Origin: Oceaniglobus ichthyenteri
GTDB taxonomy: Bacteria > Pseudomonadota > Alphaproteobacteria > Rhodobacterales > Rhodobacteraceae
Reading direction: 5' to 3'
Length of the DNA stretch: 64,000 bases
Assembly: GCF_003057885.1 (NCBI RefSeq)
Contig: NZ_QAGK01000006.1
Coordinates: 221,020 to 285,019 of the forward strand
This document shows, piece after piece, positions 53,632-62,518 of this stretch. A model generated the notes under the pieces. The model did not search any database. It saw only the letters and a list, made by a program, of their open reading frames with translations, and was not told where the DNA came from. Made by a program: the position numbers and the translations under genes. Numbering within the stretch: position 1 is the stretch's first letter; each line of letters begins with the position of its first letter.

Positions 53632-54590
53632 GCCGTTATGCCCGCCAGATCACCCTGCGCCAGGTCGGCGATGCCGGGCAGGCACGGCTTCGCGCGGCGC
53701 ATGTTCTGGTGGTGGGCGCCGGGGCCCTGGGTGTGCCGGTGCTGCAATACCTTGCGGGCGCAGGCGTGGGCGCGATCACCCTGATCGACGGCGACACGGT
53801 GGCCGAAAGCAATCTCCACCGCCAGCCGCTTTACGGAATGAAGGATATCGGCAGCCCCAAGGTACAGGCCGCCGCAGAGGCCGTGGCCGCGCTGAACCCC
53901 GAAGTGTCGGTGACCGCGCAGTGCGCGTGGCTGACCCCCGCCAATGCAACTGCCCTGGTGGAGCACGCGGATGTCGTGCTGGATTGCGCCGATACCTTCG
54001 CAGTCAGTTTCACCCTGTCAGATATAGCTCTTGCCGCAAAAAAGCCGCTGGTGTCCGCCTCTGCACTGGGGCTGTCGGGCTATGTCGGCGGCTTCTGCGC
54101 CACGGCTCCATCCCTGCGGGCGGTGTTTCCCGATCTTCCGCAAAGCGCCGCGACCTGCGCCACCGCCGGTGTGCTCGGCCCGGTGGTGGCGACAATGGGG
54201 GCCGTGCAGGCGCAGATGGCGCTGGCGGTCCTGCTGAGGATGGCCCCCTCGCCCCTGGGTCAGATGATGGTCTGGGATGCCGCAAACTGGCGCATGTCCG
54301 GCTTTCGCTTCGACGCGGCACCAGAACCGGCCTCACCCGCCCGCTTTATCGCCGCCAGCCAGATCGCGCCCAGCGATCTCGTGATCGATCTGCGCTCCGA
54401 GGCCCCGGCCCCGTTTCGGGACACCGCACTGCATCTGTCGACCGACGCACTTCCCGAGCTGGCACTGCCCCCTGACGGCGCGCGCGTCGTGTTGGCATGC
54501 CGTACCGGTCTGCGCGCCCATCACGCCGCCACCGCCCTGCGACATCGCTGGGACGGTGATATCGCGCTTGTCGCGCTCCCCGACTGTTGA
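53628..54590 (+). CDS. thiF: ThiF adenylyltransferase with C-terminal rhodanese-like domain
   Basis: Adenylates the ThiS C-terminus. 320 residues: an E1-like domain (VVGAGALGVPVLQYLAGAGV, DGDTVAESNLHRQPLYGMKD, catalytic-type cysteine in SAATCATAGVLGPVVA) to about 245, then a rhodanese-like domain of about 75 residues with active-site loop VLACRTGLRAHHAATAL. The fusion can supply sulfur as persulfide directly, as in MoeB-rhodanese proteins. The zinc-binding CxxC pairs usual in ThiF/MoeB are not seen. Start ATG overlaps thiE stop. Confidence 0.9.
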   Translation: MSRYARQITLRQVGDAGQARLRAAHVLVVGAGALGVPVLQYLAGAGVGAITLIDGDTVAESNLHRQPLYGMKDIGSPKVQAAAEAVAALNPEVSVTAQCAWLTPANATALVEHADVVLDCADTFAVSFTLSDIALAAKKPLVSASALGLSGYVGGFCATAPSLRAVFPDLPQSAATCATAGVLGPVVATMGAVQAQMALAVLLRMAPSPLGQMMVWDAANWRMSGFRFDAAPEPASPARFIAASQIAPSDLVIDLRSEAPAPFRDTALHLSTDALPELALPPDGARVVLACRTGLRAHHAATALRHRWDGDIALVALPDC

Positions 54591-54615
54591 ACCCGATCAG
54601 ACCTGGAGGTTTTCC

Positions 54616-55563
54616 ATGAAACACATTCTCACCACGCTTGCCTTTGGCCTCATCGCCACCCCAGTCCTGGCCCAGGACCGGCTGACAGTGATGCTGGATT
54701 GGTTCGTCAATCCCGATCACGGGCCGATCATCCTGGCCGAGGAGATGGGCTATTTCGCCGATGCCGGCCTGGAGGTCGAGATCGTCACCCCTGCCGATCC
54801 CAACGATCCGCCGCGCATGGCGGCGGCGGGGCGCGTCGATCTGGCGGTGACTTATCAACCCGAACTGCACCTGAACCGCCGCGAAGGTCTGGATCTGGTG
54901 CGGGTCGGCACCCTGATCGAGACGCCGCTGACCTGCCTTGTCGTACGTGCCGACGGGCCCGTGCAATCCCTCGGGGACCTGGCCGGGCGCAAGGTGGGCT
55001 TTGCCGTGGCGGGTGTGCAGGAAATGCTGCTGACGGCCATGCTGGACCACAATGGCCTTTCTGACGATGATGTGGAACAGATCAACATCGGCTGGTCGAT
55101 TTCGCCCGCGCTGATGTCCGGGCAGGTCGATGGCGTGATTGGCGCCTTCCGCAACTTCGAGCTGAACCAGATGGAGATCGAAGGCCATGAAGGGCGCTGT
55201 TTCTACCCTGAGGCCGAGGGCGTGCCATCATATGACGAACTGATCTACGTGGCCCGCGCCGACGGGCTTGACCGCGACCCGATCGCGCGCTTCCTGCTGG
55301 CCACTGAACGCGCGACGGCCGATATACTGAACGATCCCGAGGCGGCAGGCGAGAGGTTCTTTGCCACCAGCGCCGAGTTGCGCAACGAACTGAACACCCG
55401 CGCCTGGGGCGATACCTGGCCGCGTTTCGCAACCCGCCCTGCCGCCGTGGATCAAGGGCGCTATGACCGGTTCGAGGCGTTTCTGGTGGCGCAAGGCGCC
55501 GTGAAAACGGCAATTCCCGCAGCCGATCTGGTGGTCGATGTCACCGCGCAGGTGGCGCAATGA
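54616..55563 (+). CDS. thiY: Thiamine-precursor ABC transporter binding protein ThiY
   Basis: 315-residue periplasmic binding protein of the NMT1/THI5-like family, which in ThiXYZ systems binds formyl-aminopyrimidine thiamine breakdown products or HMP. GGAGG precedes the ATG at 54616. Signal peptide MKHILTTLAFGLIATPVLA. Features LDWFVNPDHGPIILAEEMGY, VDLAVTYQPELHLNRREGLD, GRKVGFAVAGVQEMLLTAML. Only gene of the operon with a real gap (25 bases) before it. Confidence 0.93.
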   Translation: MKHILTTLAFGLIATPVLAQDRLTVMLDWFVNPDHGPIILAEEMGYFADAGLEVEIVTPADPNDPPRMAAAGRVDLAVTYQPELHLNRREGLDLVRVGTLIETPLTCLVVRADGPVQSLGDLAGRKVGFAVAGVQEMLLTAMLDHNGLSDDDVEQINIGWSISPALMSGQVDGVIGAFRNFELNQMEIEGHEGRCFYPEAEGVPSYDELIYVARADGLDRDPIARFLLATERATADILNDPEAAGERFFATSAELRNELNTRAWGDTWPRFATRPAAVDQGRYDRFEAFLVAQGAVKTAIPAADLVVDVTAQVAQ

Positions 55564-56243
55564 CTGGCCCCGACTATGGACGCGCCTTTGGCCTGTGGCG
55601 CGCGGGCACGGGACAGGATTGGGTCGATTATACCCATCACGCCTTCGTCGAGGGCCTGCGCGACGGCAGCCTGCCGCAGCAAAGCTACCTGCACTACCTC
55701 CGTCAGGATTATGTTTTCCTGATCCATTTCGCCCGCGCCTGGGCGTTGGCGGCGGCCAAGGCCGATACGCTGGACGAAATGGCCGCAGCCAGCGCCACGG
55801 TCCACGCACTTGTGCATGTGGAAATGCCGCTGCATGTGCAGACCTGTTCAACCCACGGCATCGACCGCGCCGCGCTGGAGGCCACGCCCGAGGCGCCGGG
55901 CAACCTCGCCTATACCCGCTATGTGCTGGAGGCGGGCTATTCCGGCGATTTCCTCGATCTGCTTGCCGCGCTCGCCCCCTGCGTTCTGGGCTATGGCGAG
56001 ATCGGGCGGCGGCTGGAAGGCACCACCGGGCCCTATGCGGATTGGTGCGCGATATATGCAGGACCGGAATTTCAGGCGCTGTGCCACAAGGTTGGCGCGC
56101 TGATCGATGGGGCGCTGCTGCGTCGTCTGGGGCCGGACTGGACGGACCTGCCCCGCGCCGATACGCTTCAGGCTCGGTTTGCCACTGCGACGCGCCTGGA
56201 GATCGGGTTCTGGGACATGGCAAGCGCCCCTGCATCACGATGA
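55560..56243 (+). CDS. tenA: Thiaminase II / aminopyrimidine aminohydrolase TenA
   Basis: Hydrolyses aminomethyl-pyrimidine (from degraded thiamine) to HMP, completing salvage. 227 residues, all-helical. Conserved YLHYLRQDYVFLIHFARAWA, VEMPLHVQTCSTHGI, and catalytic cysteine in LAALAPCVLGYGEIG. Overlaps thiY and thiZ by four bases each. Confidence 0.94.
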   Translation: MTGPDYGRAFGLWRAGTGQDWVDYTHHAFVEGLRDGSLPQQSYLHYLRQDYVFLIHFARAWALAAAKADTLDEMAAASATVHALVHVEMPLHVQTCSTHGIDRAALEATPEAPGNLAYTRYVLEAGYSGDFLDLLAALAPCVLGYGEIGRRLEGTTGPYADWCAIYAGPEFQALCHKVGALIDGALLRRLGPDWTDLPRADTLQARFATATRLEIGFWDMASAPASR

Positions 56244-56977
56244 CCGCCCCTGCGATTCACATGTCAGGGTCATTGTGGGTCGGAGGCTCGGGGCTGATCG
56301 ACGCGTTCGATCTGACCCTGCCCGCCGAACGCTGGAGCGTGCTTCTGGGCCCGTCCGGGGTCGGTAAGACATCTTTGCTGCGGTTGATCGCCGGGCTACC
56401 CTGCGCGGCCCGTCTGGACGGGCGGATCACCGCGACTGACGGCGCCCCACTCGCCACCCGCGTGGCAATGATGGCGCAGGACGATCAGCTTATGCCTTGG
56501 GCCAGCGCCTTGAATAACGTGATCATCGGCTCGCGCCTGCGCGGGGAACGCCCGCAGCGCGACTTGGCGCACAGACTGCTGGTCGATGTGGGCCTGGGAG
56601 ACCACGCGGCCCGCAAACCCGCGCAACTTTCGGCGGGTCAGCGTCAGCGCATAGCGCTCGCACGTACGCTTTACGAAGATCGCGCCGTCGTTTTGCTGGA
56701 CGAACCCTTTTCGGCGCTGGATGTTCTGACGCGCCACGTGATGCAGGACATGGCGGCACGGCTGCTGTATGGGCGCACGGTGGTTCTGATCACCCATGAC
56801 CCAGCCGAGGCGATCCGGCTGGCTGACCGGGCATGGATCGTCTCGCGCCGCGGCATCGCGCCATGCGGCTTGCCCGACGATGCCCCGCCGCGCGCACCCG
56901 AAGCTGCAGCGACCCTGTCCGCACAAGCCGCGCTGTTGCAGCGGATGCGCCAGTTTTGCGCCCCCAAGGCCGCCTGA
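56240..56977 (+). CDS. thiZ: Thiamine-precursor ABC transporter ATPase ThiZ
   Basis: 245-residue ABC ATPase. Walker A GPSGVGKTS, Q-loop AQDDQLMPW, signature QLSAGQRQRIALARTLY, Walker B VVLLDEPFSALD, H-loop VLITHDPAEAIRLAD. Start overlaps the tenA stop (ATGA); a longer frame upstream in the same phase is not coding. Drives import through ThiX. Confidence 0.94.
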   Translation: MTAPAIHMSGSLWVGGSGLIDAFDLTLPAERWSVLLGPSGVGKTSLLRLIAGLPCAARLDGRITATDGAPLATRVAMMAQDDQLMPWASALNNVIIGSRLRGERPQRDLAHRLLVDVGLGDHAARKPAQLSAGQRQRIALARTLYEDRAVVLLDEPFSALDVLTRHVMQDMAARLLYGRTVVLITHDPAEAIRLADRAWIVSRRGIAPCGLPDDAPPRAPEAAATLSAQAALLQRMRQFCAPKAA

Positions 56978-57732
56978 TGCGAGGTGTGGGTCGCAGATTG
57001 TGGCGTGGCGCGATAGCTTTTCTGTTCGCAATCGCCCTTTGGCAGGCCGTGGTTAGTCTGACCGGCGTGCCGCGCTTTATCCTGCCGGGGCCGGGTCTTG
57101 TCGCGCAGGCGCTCTGGGACAACGCCGCGCTGATCTGGGAGAATGCTCTGTGGTCGGCGGGCAATCTCGGGCTTGGGCTTGCCATCGGCATCGTGTTGGG
57201 GGTGGAGACCGCCCTGCTGCTGACGCTGTCGCGACGCGCGCGGTGGCTGTTGCGCCCCATACTGGTGGCGGCGCAAGCGGTTCCGGTGTTCGCGCTGGCA
57301 CCGGTGATCACGCTCTGGATGGGATACGGCATGCCATCCAAGATTGTGACCATTGCCCTTGTCACCTATTTCCCCGTCACCTCTGCCTTGTTCGACCGTT
57401 TGATGGCACTGCCCACGGGCCTTGCCGACCTGTCCCGCCTTGCAGGGGCCGGCCGCTGGCGTGAAACACTCCTGTTGCGCCTGCCCCATGCTTTTCCGGG
57501 GCTGATCACGGGCTTGCGGCTGGCGGTGGTTTACGGACCGCTGGCAGTTCTGATCGGCGAATGGGTTGGTTCGTCGCAAGGACTTGGCCACCTGATGTTG
57601 ATGGCCAATGGCCGGGGTCAGACAGCCCTTATGTTTGCTGCACTGATTGTGCTTGCCACGCTGTCCCTCACACTCTGGGTCATAGTAGAGGCGCTTTCCC
57701 GGTGGTCGGTGAAGCGGCTTTCGTCTGCCTGA
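56977..57732 (+). CDS. thiX: Thiamine-precursor ABC transporter permease ThiX
   Basis: 251 residues from the ATG sharing one base with the thiZ stop (TGATG). Six spans, nitrate/sulfonate/taurine-type permease with EAA loop DLSRLAGAGRWRETLLLRLP and GLRLAVVYGPLAVLIGEWVG. Last gene of the thiamine operon; completes ThiXYZ. Confidence 0.93.
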   Translation: MRGVGRRLWRGAIAFLFAIALWQAVVSLTGVPRFILPGPGLVAQALWDNAALIWENALWSAGNLGLGLAIGIVLGVETALLLTLSRRARWLLRPILVAAQAVPVFALAPVITLWMGYGMPSKIVTIALVTYFPVTSALFDRLMALPTGLADLSRLAGAGRWRETLLLRLPHAFPGLITGLRLAVVYGPLAVLIGEWVGSSQGLGHLMLMANGRGQTALMFAALIVLATLSLTLWVIVEALSRWSVKRLSSA

Positions 57733-58021
57733 CCGGATCTGATAGTCCTATCGCTCGGCGACTTCTGTGGTTCCCTCCCTACATGTAAGTGCCTCTGAAT
57801 TCTGGAGTCAGTGATCGAATGCGGCCCTGCTTCAGGTCTGTATATGCGGCACATCTCAGAAGCTGCTCGCAGGGAAGGGGGTCTTGATTCTGAGGGGCGG
57901 CGCTGCGCCCTTCGCGCCACATCGAGAACAGAAGCAGCGGAATCGCGAGTCCATGGGCGGGCGCGATCCTCAGCAGCAACAATATCGATGAGGCTGACCG
58001 CCATCTCCCCCTTGCCGCGCC
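57733..58021. other. 289-base gap between the thiamine operon and the CDF gene
   Basis: No confident gene. Both neighbours end here (convergent). A minus-strand frame at 57779-57982 has a hydrophobic stretch (HGLAIPLLLFSMWREG) but no start signal or family. No strong terminator seen. Confidence 0.4.
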
Positions 58022-58969
58022 CTAGCGATGGGGCGAGGCCGATTTTTGCGAATGCGGTATTCGTGAGGGAGCGGCATCAGGCTCCCACACATCCTTGTGG
58101 ATGGTGACATCGGCATTTGGACAGGCAGCAATGATACGCCTGCGAAGATCCGCGCCCACATCGTGCGCCTCGCGAAGCGTCTGATCGCCATCCAGTTCGA
58201 TATGCAGCACGATGAAGACCTGCGAGCCCGCCATCCGGGTTTTCAGATCGTGGAAATCGTGCACGCCGGGATGTTCCCGCGTCAAACCAACGATGATCTC
58301 CTCGACTGAATCGGGCGCCTTTCGGTCCATCAACGAGTCGATGGCTTGCTTCCCGATACGCAAGGCACCGACAATCATCAGGGCAGCCGCAAGAATGGCA
58401 ACGAGGGTATCCACAATGACCAAGCCGAAATACCGCGCCGCGATCAGCGAGACGATGGCGCCTAGGTTTGGGATCAGGTCGCCAAGATAGTGCAGACTGT
58501 CCGCGGCCACGATGCGGTTGCCCGTGCGCCGCGCGACCCGTCGTTGAAAGAGCACAAGCGCAAGTGTCAGAACGACGGAAAGACCCATGACAACAAGCCC
58601 GGCACCTTCGGCGCGAAGCCCCGTTGCAGCACCACTCGTGACCCGATTTACGGCCGCGAGTCCGATGGCAATGCCGGCCACTGCAATGGCCACGGCCTGC
58701 GCAAGCGCGGCAAGGTCTTCAGCGGAACTGTGTCCAAAGTCATGGTCAGCATCAGGCGGTCGTGCCGCATAGAGAATTGCCATGAACGCCGTGGCGGAAA
58801 CGAGCAAATCCAGCGCGCTGTCTGCGGCGGAGGCTGCAATCGCGAGAGAGCCGGTTGCGGCAAAAGCCCATAGTTTGGCAAGCACGAGAATGCCCGCCAC
58901 GCCGACCGAGGCAATTCCCGCTTTCTTGTTGAGACTTCGATGCTCGGCCTGCTCCAACATGATCTCCAT
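58022..58969 (-). CDS. Cation diffusion facilitator (CDF) family transporter
   Basis: 315 residues from the ATG at 58969 (AGGA before it). Exports divalent metals (Zn, Fe, Mn, Cd, Co) with proton exchange. Spans begin AGIASVGVAGILVLAKLWAF; metal site residues in SAADSALDLLVSATAF and DADHDFGHSSAEDLAALAQA; second site AADSLHYLGDLIPNLGAIV; C-terminal cytoplasmic ferredoxin-like domain (EEIIVGLTREHPGVHDFHDL). The HxxxD/DxxxD pattern fits FieF-like members, but the metal cannot be fixed. Convergent with thiX. Confidence 0.93.
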   Translation of the reverse strand: MEIMLEQAEHRSLNKKAGIASVGVAGILVLAKLWAFAATGSLAIAASAADSALDLLVSATAFMAILYAARPPDADHDFGHSSAEDLAALAQAVAIAVAGIAIGLAAVNRVTSGAATGLRAEGAGLVVMGLSVVLTLALVLFQRRVARRTGNRIVAADSLHYLGDLIPNLGAIVSLIAARYFGLVIVDTLVAILAAALMIVGALRIGKQAIDSLMDRKAPDSVEEIIVGLTREHPGVHDFHDLKTRMAGSQVFIVLHIELDGDQTLREAHDVGADLRRRIIAACPNADVTIHKDVWEPDAAPSRIPHSQKSASPHR

Positions 58970-59352
58970 TCTTTTCCTGAACCCAGGTTGGCATCAGCCA
59001 TCAACGGACGAACTTTATACCACGACCGAAAAGTATCCGTCCGCTGTGTCTGATCTGTTCTTCGATCGCAACCGCAAGTATCCGAACGCTCTCGGTTAGG
59101 GAAGGAGCGTCAGGATCCGCGTGATGTATCGCGATTTCCATGGCGTAAACGTTCGGCAATGTCGCAACGGCATGCAGTTCGGTGCCCCCTCCCCCGCCTT
59201 CCTAAGCATATGATCCCTGAAACCGGTGTCGACCGCGCTCAGCAAGCCGATAAAACAGGGGCCATCGACGCGGGCACCAGCTGCAATCTGAAGAATTGGT
59301 TTTCCAAAGGCCCGCTTGTCGAATATCTGAACCGGCAAGACAGGAGTTTCCC
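58970..59352. promoter_or_regulatory. 383-base divergent gap between CDF gene and ankyrin lipoprotein gene
   Basis: No gene seen. AAGTATCCGTCCGCT at 59031-59045 and AAGTATCCGAACGCT at 59076-59090 are direct repeats 45 bases apart upstream of the CDF gene and could be regulator sites. AGGAG precedes the lipoprotein start at 59353. Confidence 0.4.
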
Positions 59353-60042
59353 ATGCGCGGCCGTTTGCCGACCCTTTTAGCCCTCATCTCGCTTGCAGGA
59401 TGCATGATCATGACCGATCCCTTCGCCCCGGGCCGGATTTCGTCGGCCCAAGCCGGTCCTTTGCTGATCGACGCTGCCGAAAGCGGCGACGCGGCAGGTG
59501 TCCGGAAATTGATCGGCCGCGATGACCAACTCGACGCACGCGACGACCGTGGCCGGACGGCGCTCTTGGCCGCAACCCACGCGAACCAGATCGAGACCGC
59601 ACGGCTGTTGATCGACGCGGGCGCGGACGTGAATGCCAAGGACGACATCGACGATAGCCCCTATCTCTATGCGGGCGCGCGCGGACATCTGAAAATCCTG
59701 AAGATGACGCTTGCCCACCGCGCCGACCTGACCAGCACCAACCGGTATGGCGGCACGGCGCTGATCCCAGCGGCAGAGCGGGGGCATGTGGAGACCGTGC
59801 GGACGCTGATCACGGCCGGGACGGAAATCGACCATGTCAACAACCTGGGATGGACGGCGCTTCTCGAGGCGATCATTCTCAGCGATGGCGGGCCGAACCA
59901 CGTTGCGATTGTCAGGCTGCTGGTCGAGGCAGGCGCGGATGTGACCCTCGCCGACAATGACGGGGTTACACCACTTCAACATGCTAAGGCACGCAGATAT
60001 ACTGAAATTGCAGACATACTCGAGAAGGCAGGTGCAAGATGA
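59353..60042 (+). CDS. Ankyrin-repeat lipoprotein
   Basis: 229 residues from the ATG at 59353 (AGGAG nine bases before); the frame is open from 59296. Lipoprotein signal with lipobox LAGC (MRGRLPTLLALISLAGC), so probably membrane-anchored in the periplasm. Five or six ankyrin repeats follow (DDRGRTALLAATHANQIETA, RLLIDAGADVNAKDDIDDSP, DHVNNLGWTALLEAIILSDG, ADNDGVTPLQHAKARRYTEI). Four-base overlap with the deaminase gene. Closely related to the oppositely oriented protein at 61829. Confidence 0.88.
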   Translation: MRGRLPTLLALISLAGCMIMTDPFAPGRISSAQAGPLLIDAAESGDAAGVRKLIGRDDQLDARDDRGRTALLAATHANQIETARLLIDAGADVNAKDDIDDSPYLYAGARGHLKILKMTLAHRADLTSTNRYGGTALIPAAERGHVETVRTLITAGTEIDHVNNLGWTALLEAIILSDGGPNHVAIVRLLVEAGADVTLADNDGVTPLQHAKARRYTEIADILEKAGAR

Positions 60043-60512
60043 GTGACAACGCATTCATGCAGGAGGCGGTCGAGCTCGCCCGCGAAAACGTCGCAGATGG
60101 CGGCCAGCCCTTCGGCGCTGTGCTGGTCAAGGACGGCAAGGTCATCGCGCGGGCGGTGAACCGAATGGAGGCCGAGAACGACCCGACCGCGCATGCGGAA
60201 CTGATGGCACTCCGTGAAGCGGGGGCGGCGCTGGCGACCACGCGGCTCGACGGCTGCACCGTCTACGCCAGTGGTCAGCCCTGCCCGATGTGCCTTGCCG
60301 CAATGCGGATCGCCGGGATCTCCGAGATTGTCATTGGCTATAGCAACGAAAACGGCGCGCCTTACGGTCTGGGCTCGGCTGACGCCGCGGCGGAATTGTC
60401 GCAGCCGCTTGATCAACAAGACTGGGCAACGATCCGTTATCTTCCGCCCGACGACGCTGCCGCGCCCGAAATCTACCGAGCATGGTCCGCGCAATCCGCG
60501 AAGAAGGCGTAA
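60039..60512 (+). CDS. Nucleoside/cytosine deaminase-family protein
   Basis: 157-residue zinc-dependent deaminase. Zinc ligands and acid: H52 and E54 in TAHAELMAL, C82/C85 in PCPMC. The N-terminus (ELARENVADGGQPFGAVLVK) and lack of tRNA-binding basic tail fit guanine or cytosine/isoguanine-type deaminases better than TadA. ATG overlaps the ankyrin gene stop, so both are co-translated. Substrate unknown; MFS transporter six bases downstream may bring it in. Confidence 0.88.
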   Translation: MSDNAFMQEAVELARENVADGGQPFGAVLVKDGKVIARAVNRMEAENDPTAHAELMALREAGAALATTRLDGCTVYASGQPCPMCLAAMRIAGISEIVIGYSNENGAPYGLGSADAAAELSQPLDQQDWATIRYLPPDDAAAPEIYRAWSAQSAKKA

Positions 60513-60518
60513 GCAGGA

Positions 60519-61724
60519 ATGGTGACGCGCGGAGCGAAGGCGCGCGCGTCTCGTCCGATTGCACTGACAATTCTTATCGTGGTGATCGCGCTCAACCTGC
60601 GGCCCTTCCTGGCAGCGCCGGGGCCGATCCTGGCCCAGATCGCCCAAGACACGGGGTTGAGCTATGGCACTCTGTCGCTGCTGACCCTGTTGCCGATGAT
60701 GCTTATGGGGATCGGCGCTTTCGCGTCGCCCCCGATCCAGGCGACAATCGGCACAAGACGCGGGCTGCTGCTGGCGCTTGCGTTCCTGATGCTCGGCAAT
60801 GCGCTCCGGCTGTTCGCAGACAACGGGACGGTCCTGATCCTGACGGCGGTTCTGTGCGGTGCGAGCGTTGCCTTCATCCAATCGGCCATTCCGGGGTTGA
60901 TCAAGGAAAAATTCGCGACCAGCGTTGCAGGCATGACCGGGCTCTATTCCGCCATGATCATGACGGGCGGCGCGTTGGGCGCGCAATTGACACCAGTTCT
61001 GGTGGAGGCTGGCCGGTCCTGGACCGTGGCGCTCGCGGTTCTCGCTCTGCCGGTGCTGCTGGCCGCCGTCTCTACCGCCGGGCTCCTTGCGGAAACGCGG
61101 TTTGTTCGCCCCGAGCGAGGGTTGGTCGCCCAACTTCTTGGCCGGCGCAGAGCCTGGAACCTGATGGCGGTGTTCGGCCTGATCAATGGCGGCTACTCGT
61201 CGCTGATCGCCTGGCTTGCGCCCTATTATCAGGCGCACGGCTGGAGCAGCAGTGAAAGCGGCCTGCTGATAGCGATCATGGCGGTCACTCAGGCGGTCGG
61301 CGCCGTCATCCTGCCGCTGCTGGCGCGTAACGGCACTGACCGCCGCCCCTGGCTCTGGGCCTGCGCGGCAATGCAAGCCACGGGGTTCGCCGGATTGTCG
61401 TTTGCTCCCACCCTTGCGCCGGTGTTCTGGGTGATGATCTGCAGCGTCGGGCTTGCGGGGAGCTTCGCGCTCTGCCTCATCCTGGCGCTCGATCACCTGC
61501 CCGATCCCGCCCGCGCCGGTCCGCTGGCCGCGCTCATGCAGGGCGGAGGATTCATCCTTGCGGCCATCCCGCCCCTTATCCTTGCACGCATTCATGCCGC
61601 GACCGAGAGCTTTGCCGGCGGCTGGTTCATGCATCTGGGCTGGATCGCCGTGGCTGCCATCCTCGTCAACCGCTTCGCGCCAGAGCACTATCCGGAGGCC
61701 ATGGGGCCAGAACTTGCCGGGTAA
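60519..61724 (+). CDS. MFS transporter, CynX/NimT (cyanate-type) family
   Basis: 401 residues, twelve spans. Family signature in span 1 (IALNLRPFLAAPGPIL) and span 4/5 (NALRLFADNGTVLILTAVLC, GASVAFIQSAIPGLIKEKF). Members move cyanate or nitroimidazole-like or purine-like small compounds. Directly behind the deaminase, so a purine/pyrimidine-like substrate is plausible (inference). Confidence 0.88.
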   Translation: MVTRGAKARASRPIALTILIVVIALNLRPFLAAPGPILAQIAQDTGLSYGTLSLLTLLPMMLMGIGAFASPPIQATIGTRRGLLLALAFLMLGNALRLFADNGTVLILTAVLCGASVAFIQSAIPGLIKEKFATSVAGMTGLYSAMIMTGGALGAQLTPVLVEAGRSWTVALAVLALPVLLAAVSTAGLLAETRFVRPERGLVAQLLGRRRAWNLMAVFGLINGGYSSLIAWLAPYYQAHGWSSSESGLLIAIMAVTQAVGAVILPLLARNGTDRRPWLWACAAMQATGFAGLSFAPTLAPVFWVMICSVGLAGSFALCLILALDHLPDPARAGPLAALMQGGGFILAAIPPLILARIHAATESFAGGWFMHLGWIAVAAILVNRFAPEHYPEAMGPELAG

Positions 61725-61828
61725 ACTCACGGACTTGGAAACGCGTCAAGCCGGAGGTGAATGCAGCGGTGCAGAAGCGTGTGGTCAACATTTCAACTTT
61801 GCGGTTGGCGTACACGAGCCTTCTATCA

Positions 61829-62506
61829 TCAATTGCCCGCTGCCCGGATGATAGCGGCGATCTCATCATAGCCTCGCGCTCTGGCATGTTGCAGCGGCGT
61901 GACGCCGTCGCGGTCGGCAATGGCGATGTCCGCGTCGGCTTCCACCAAGGCACGCACCGTGGCGATGTGGTCGGGACCACCATCGCCCAGCACGACGGCC
62001 TCCATGAGCGCGGTCCAGCCCAGATTGTTGACGTGATCGAGCGGCGCGCCGCCTGAGATCAGACGGCGGACCACCTCGGCATGGCCCAGATGCGCCGCGG
62101 CGATAAGAGCGGTGCCGTCATAGACGCTGGTGATCAGATCCGCGCGGTTGCCCAGCTCAATCGCCAGAGAAACCATATCCGGATCGTCCGCGACAGCCGC
62201 AATGGTCAGCACGTCATAAGCCCGTCCTTCGAGCGCGTTCATGTCGGCACCGGCCTCGGCCAGAGCCCGCATCGCGGCATCGTTCGACGCGAAGGCGGCG
62301 ACATGCGCCGGGGTCCGGCCCGCCTGGTCCCGCGCATCGATATCGGCCCCTGCGGCGGCAAGGTGCCGAATGGTTTCGACGTCACCCTCATGCGCGGCAC
62401 GATGCAGCCCGTCATACCCCGCGATCTGCGACGCCGAGGGAGCTGTTTGTGCCTGCGCCGTTGTGGCGAGCGCGAGCAGGAAAAGGCACAGGAGAGTGCG
62501 CAGCAT
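61829..62506 (-). CDS. Periplasmic ankyrin-repeat protein
   Basis: 225 residues with a cleavable signal peptide (MLRTLLCLFLLALATTAQA). Ankyrin repeats (GLHRAAHEGDVETIRHLAAA, RDQAGRTPAHVAAFASNDAA, DHVNNLGWTALMEAVVLGDG, ADRDGVTPLQHARARGYDEI). The last two repeats are nearly the same as those of the lipoprotein at 59353. It is inverted relative to it and convergent with the MFS gene. Partner proteins unknown. Confidence 0.88.
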   Translation of the reverse strand: MLRTLLCLFLLALATTAQAQTAPSASQIAGYDGLHRAAHEGDVETIRHLAAAGADIDARDQAGRTPAHVAAFASNDAAMRALAEAGADMNALEGRAYDVLTIAAVADDPDMVSLAIELGNRADLITSVYDGTALIAAAHLGHAEVVRRLISGGAPLDHVNNLGWTALMEAVVLGDGGPDHIATVRALVEADADIAIADRDGVTPLQHARARGYDEIAAIIRAAGN

Positions 62507-62518
62507 GGGTTCGATCCT

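Noticed and set aside
55538..56239. Upstream extension of the thiZ frame
   Set aside because: Overlaps tenA, which is in another frame with clear motifs; the thiZ start at 56240 is set by ATGA overlap.
57779..57982. 67-codon minus-strand frame after the CDF gene
   Set aside because: No ribosome-binding site, no family, and the overlapping frame is open as well.
59976..61730. 584-codon open frame on the minus strand
   Set aside because: Antisense of the deaminase and MFS genes, whose motifs and start signals are convincing.
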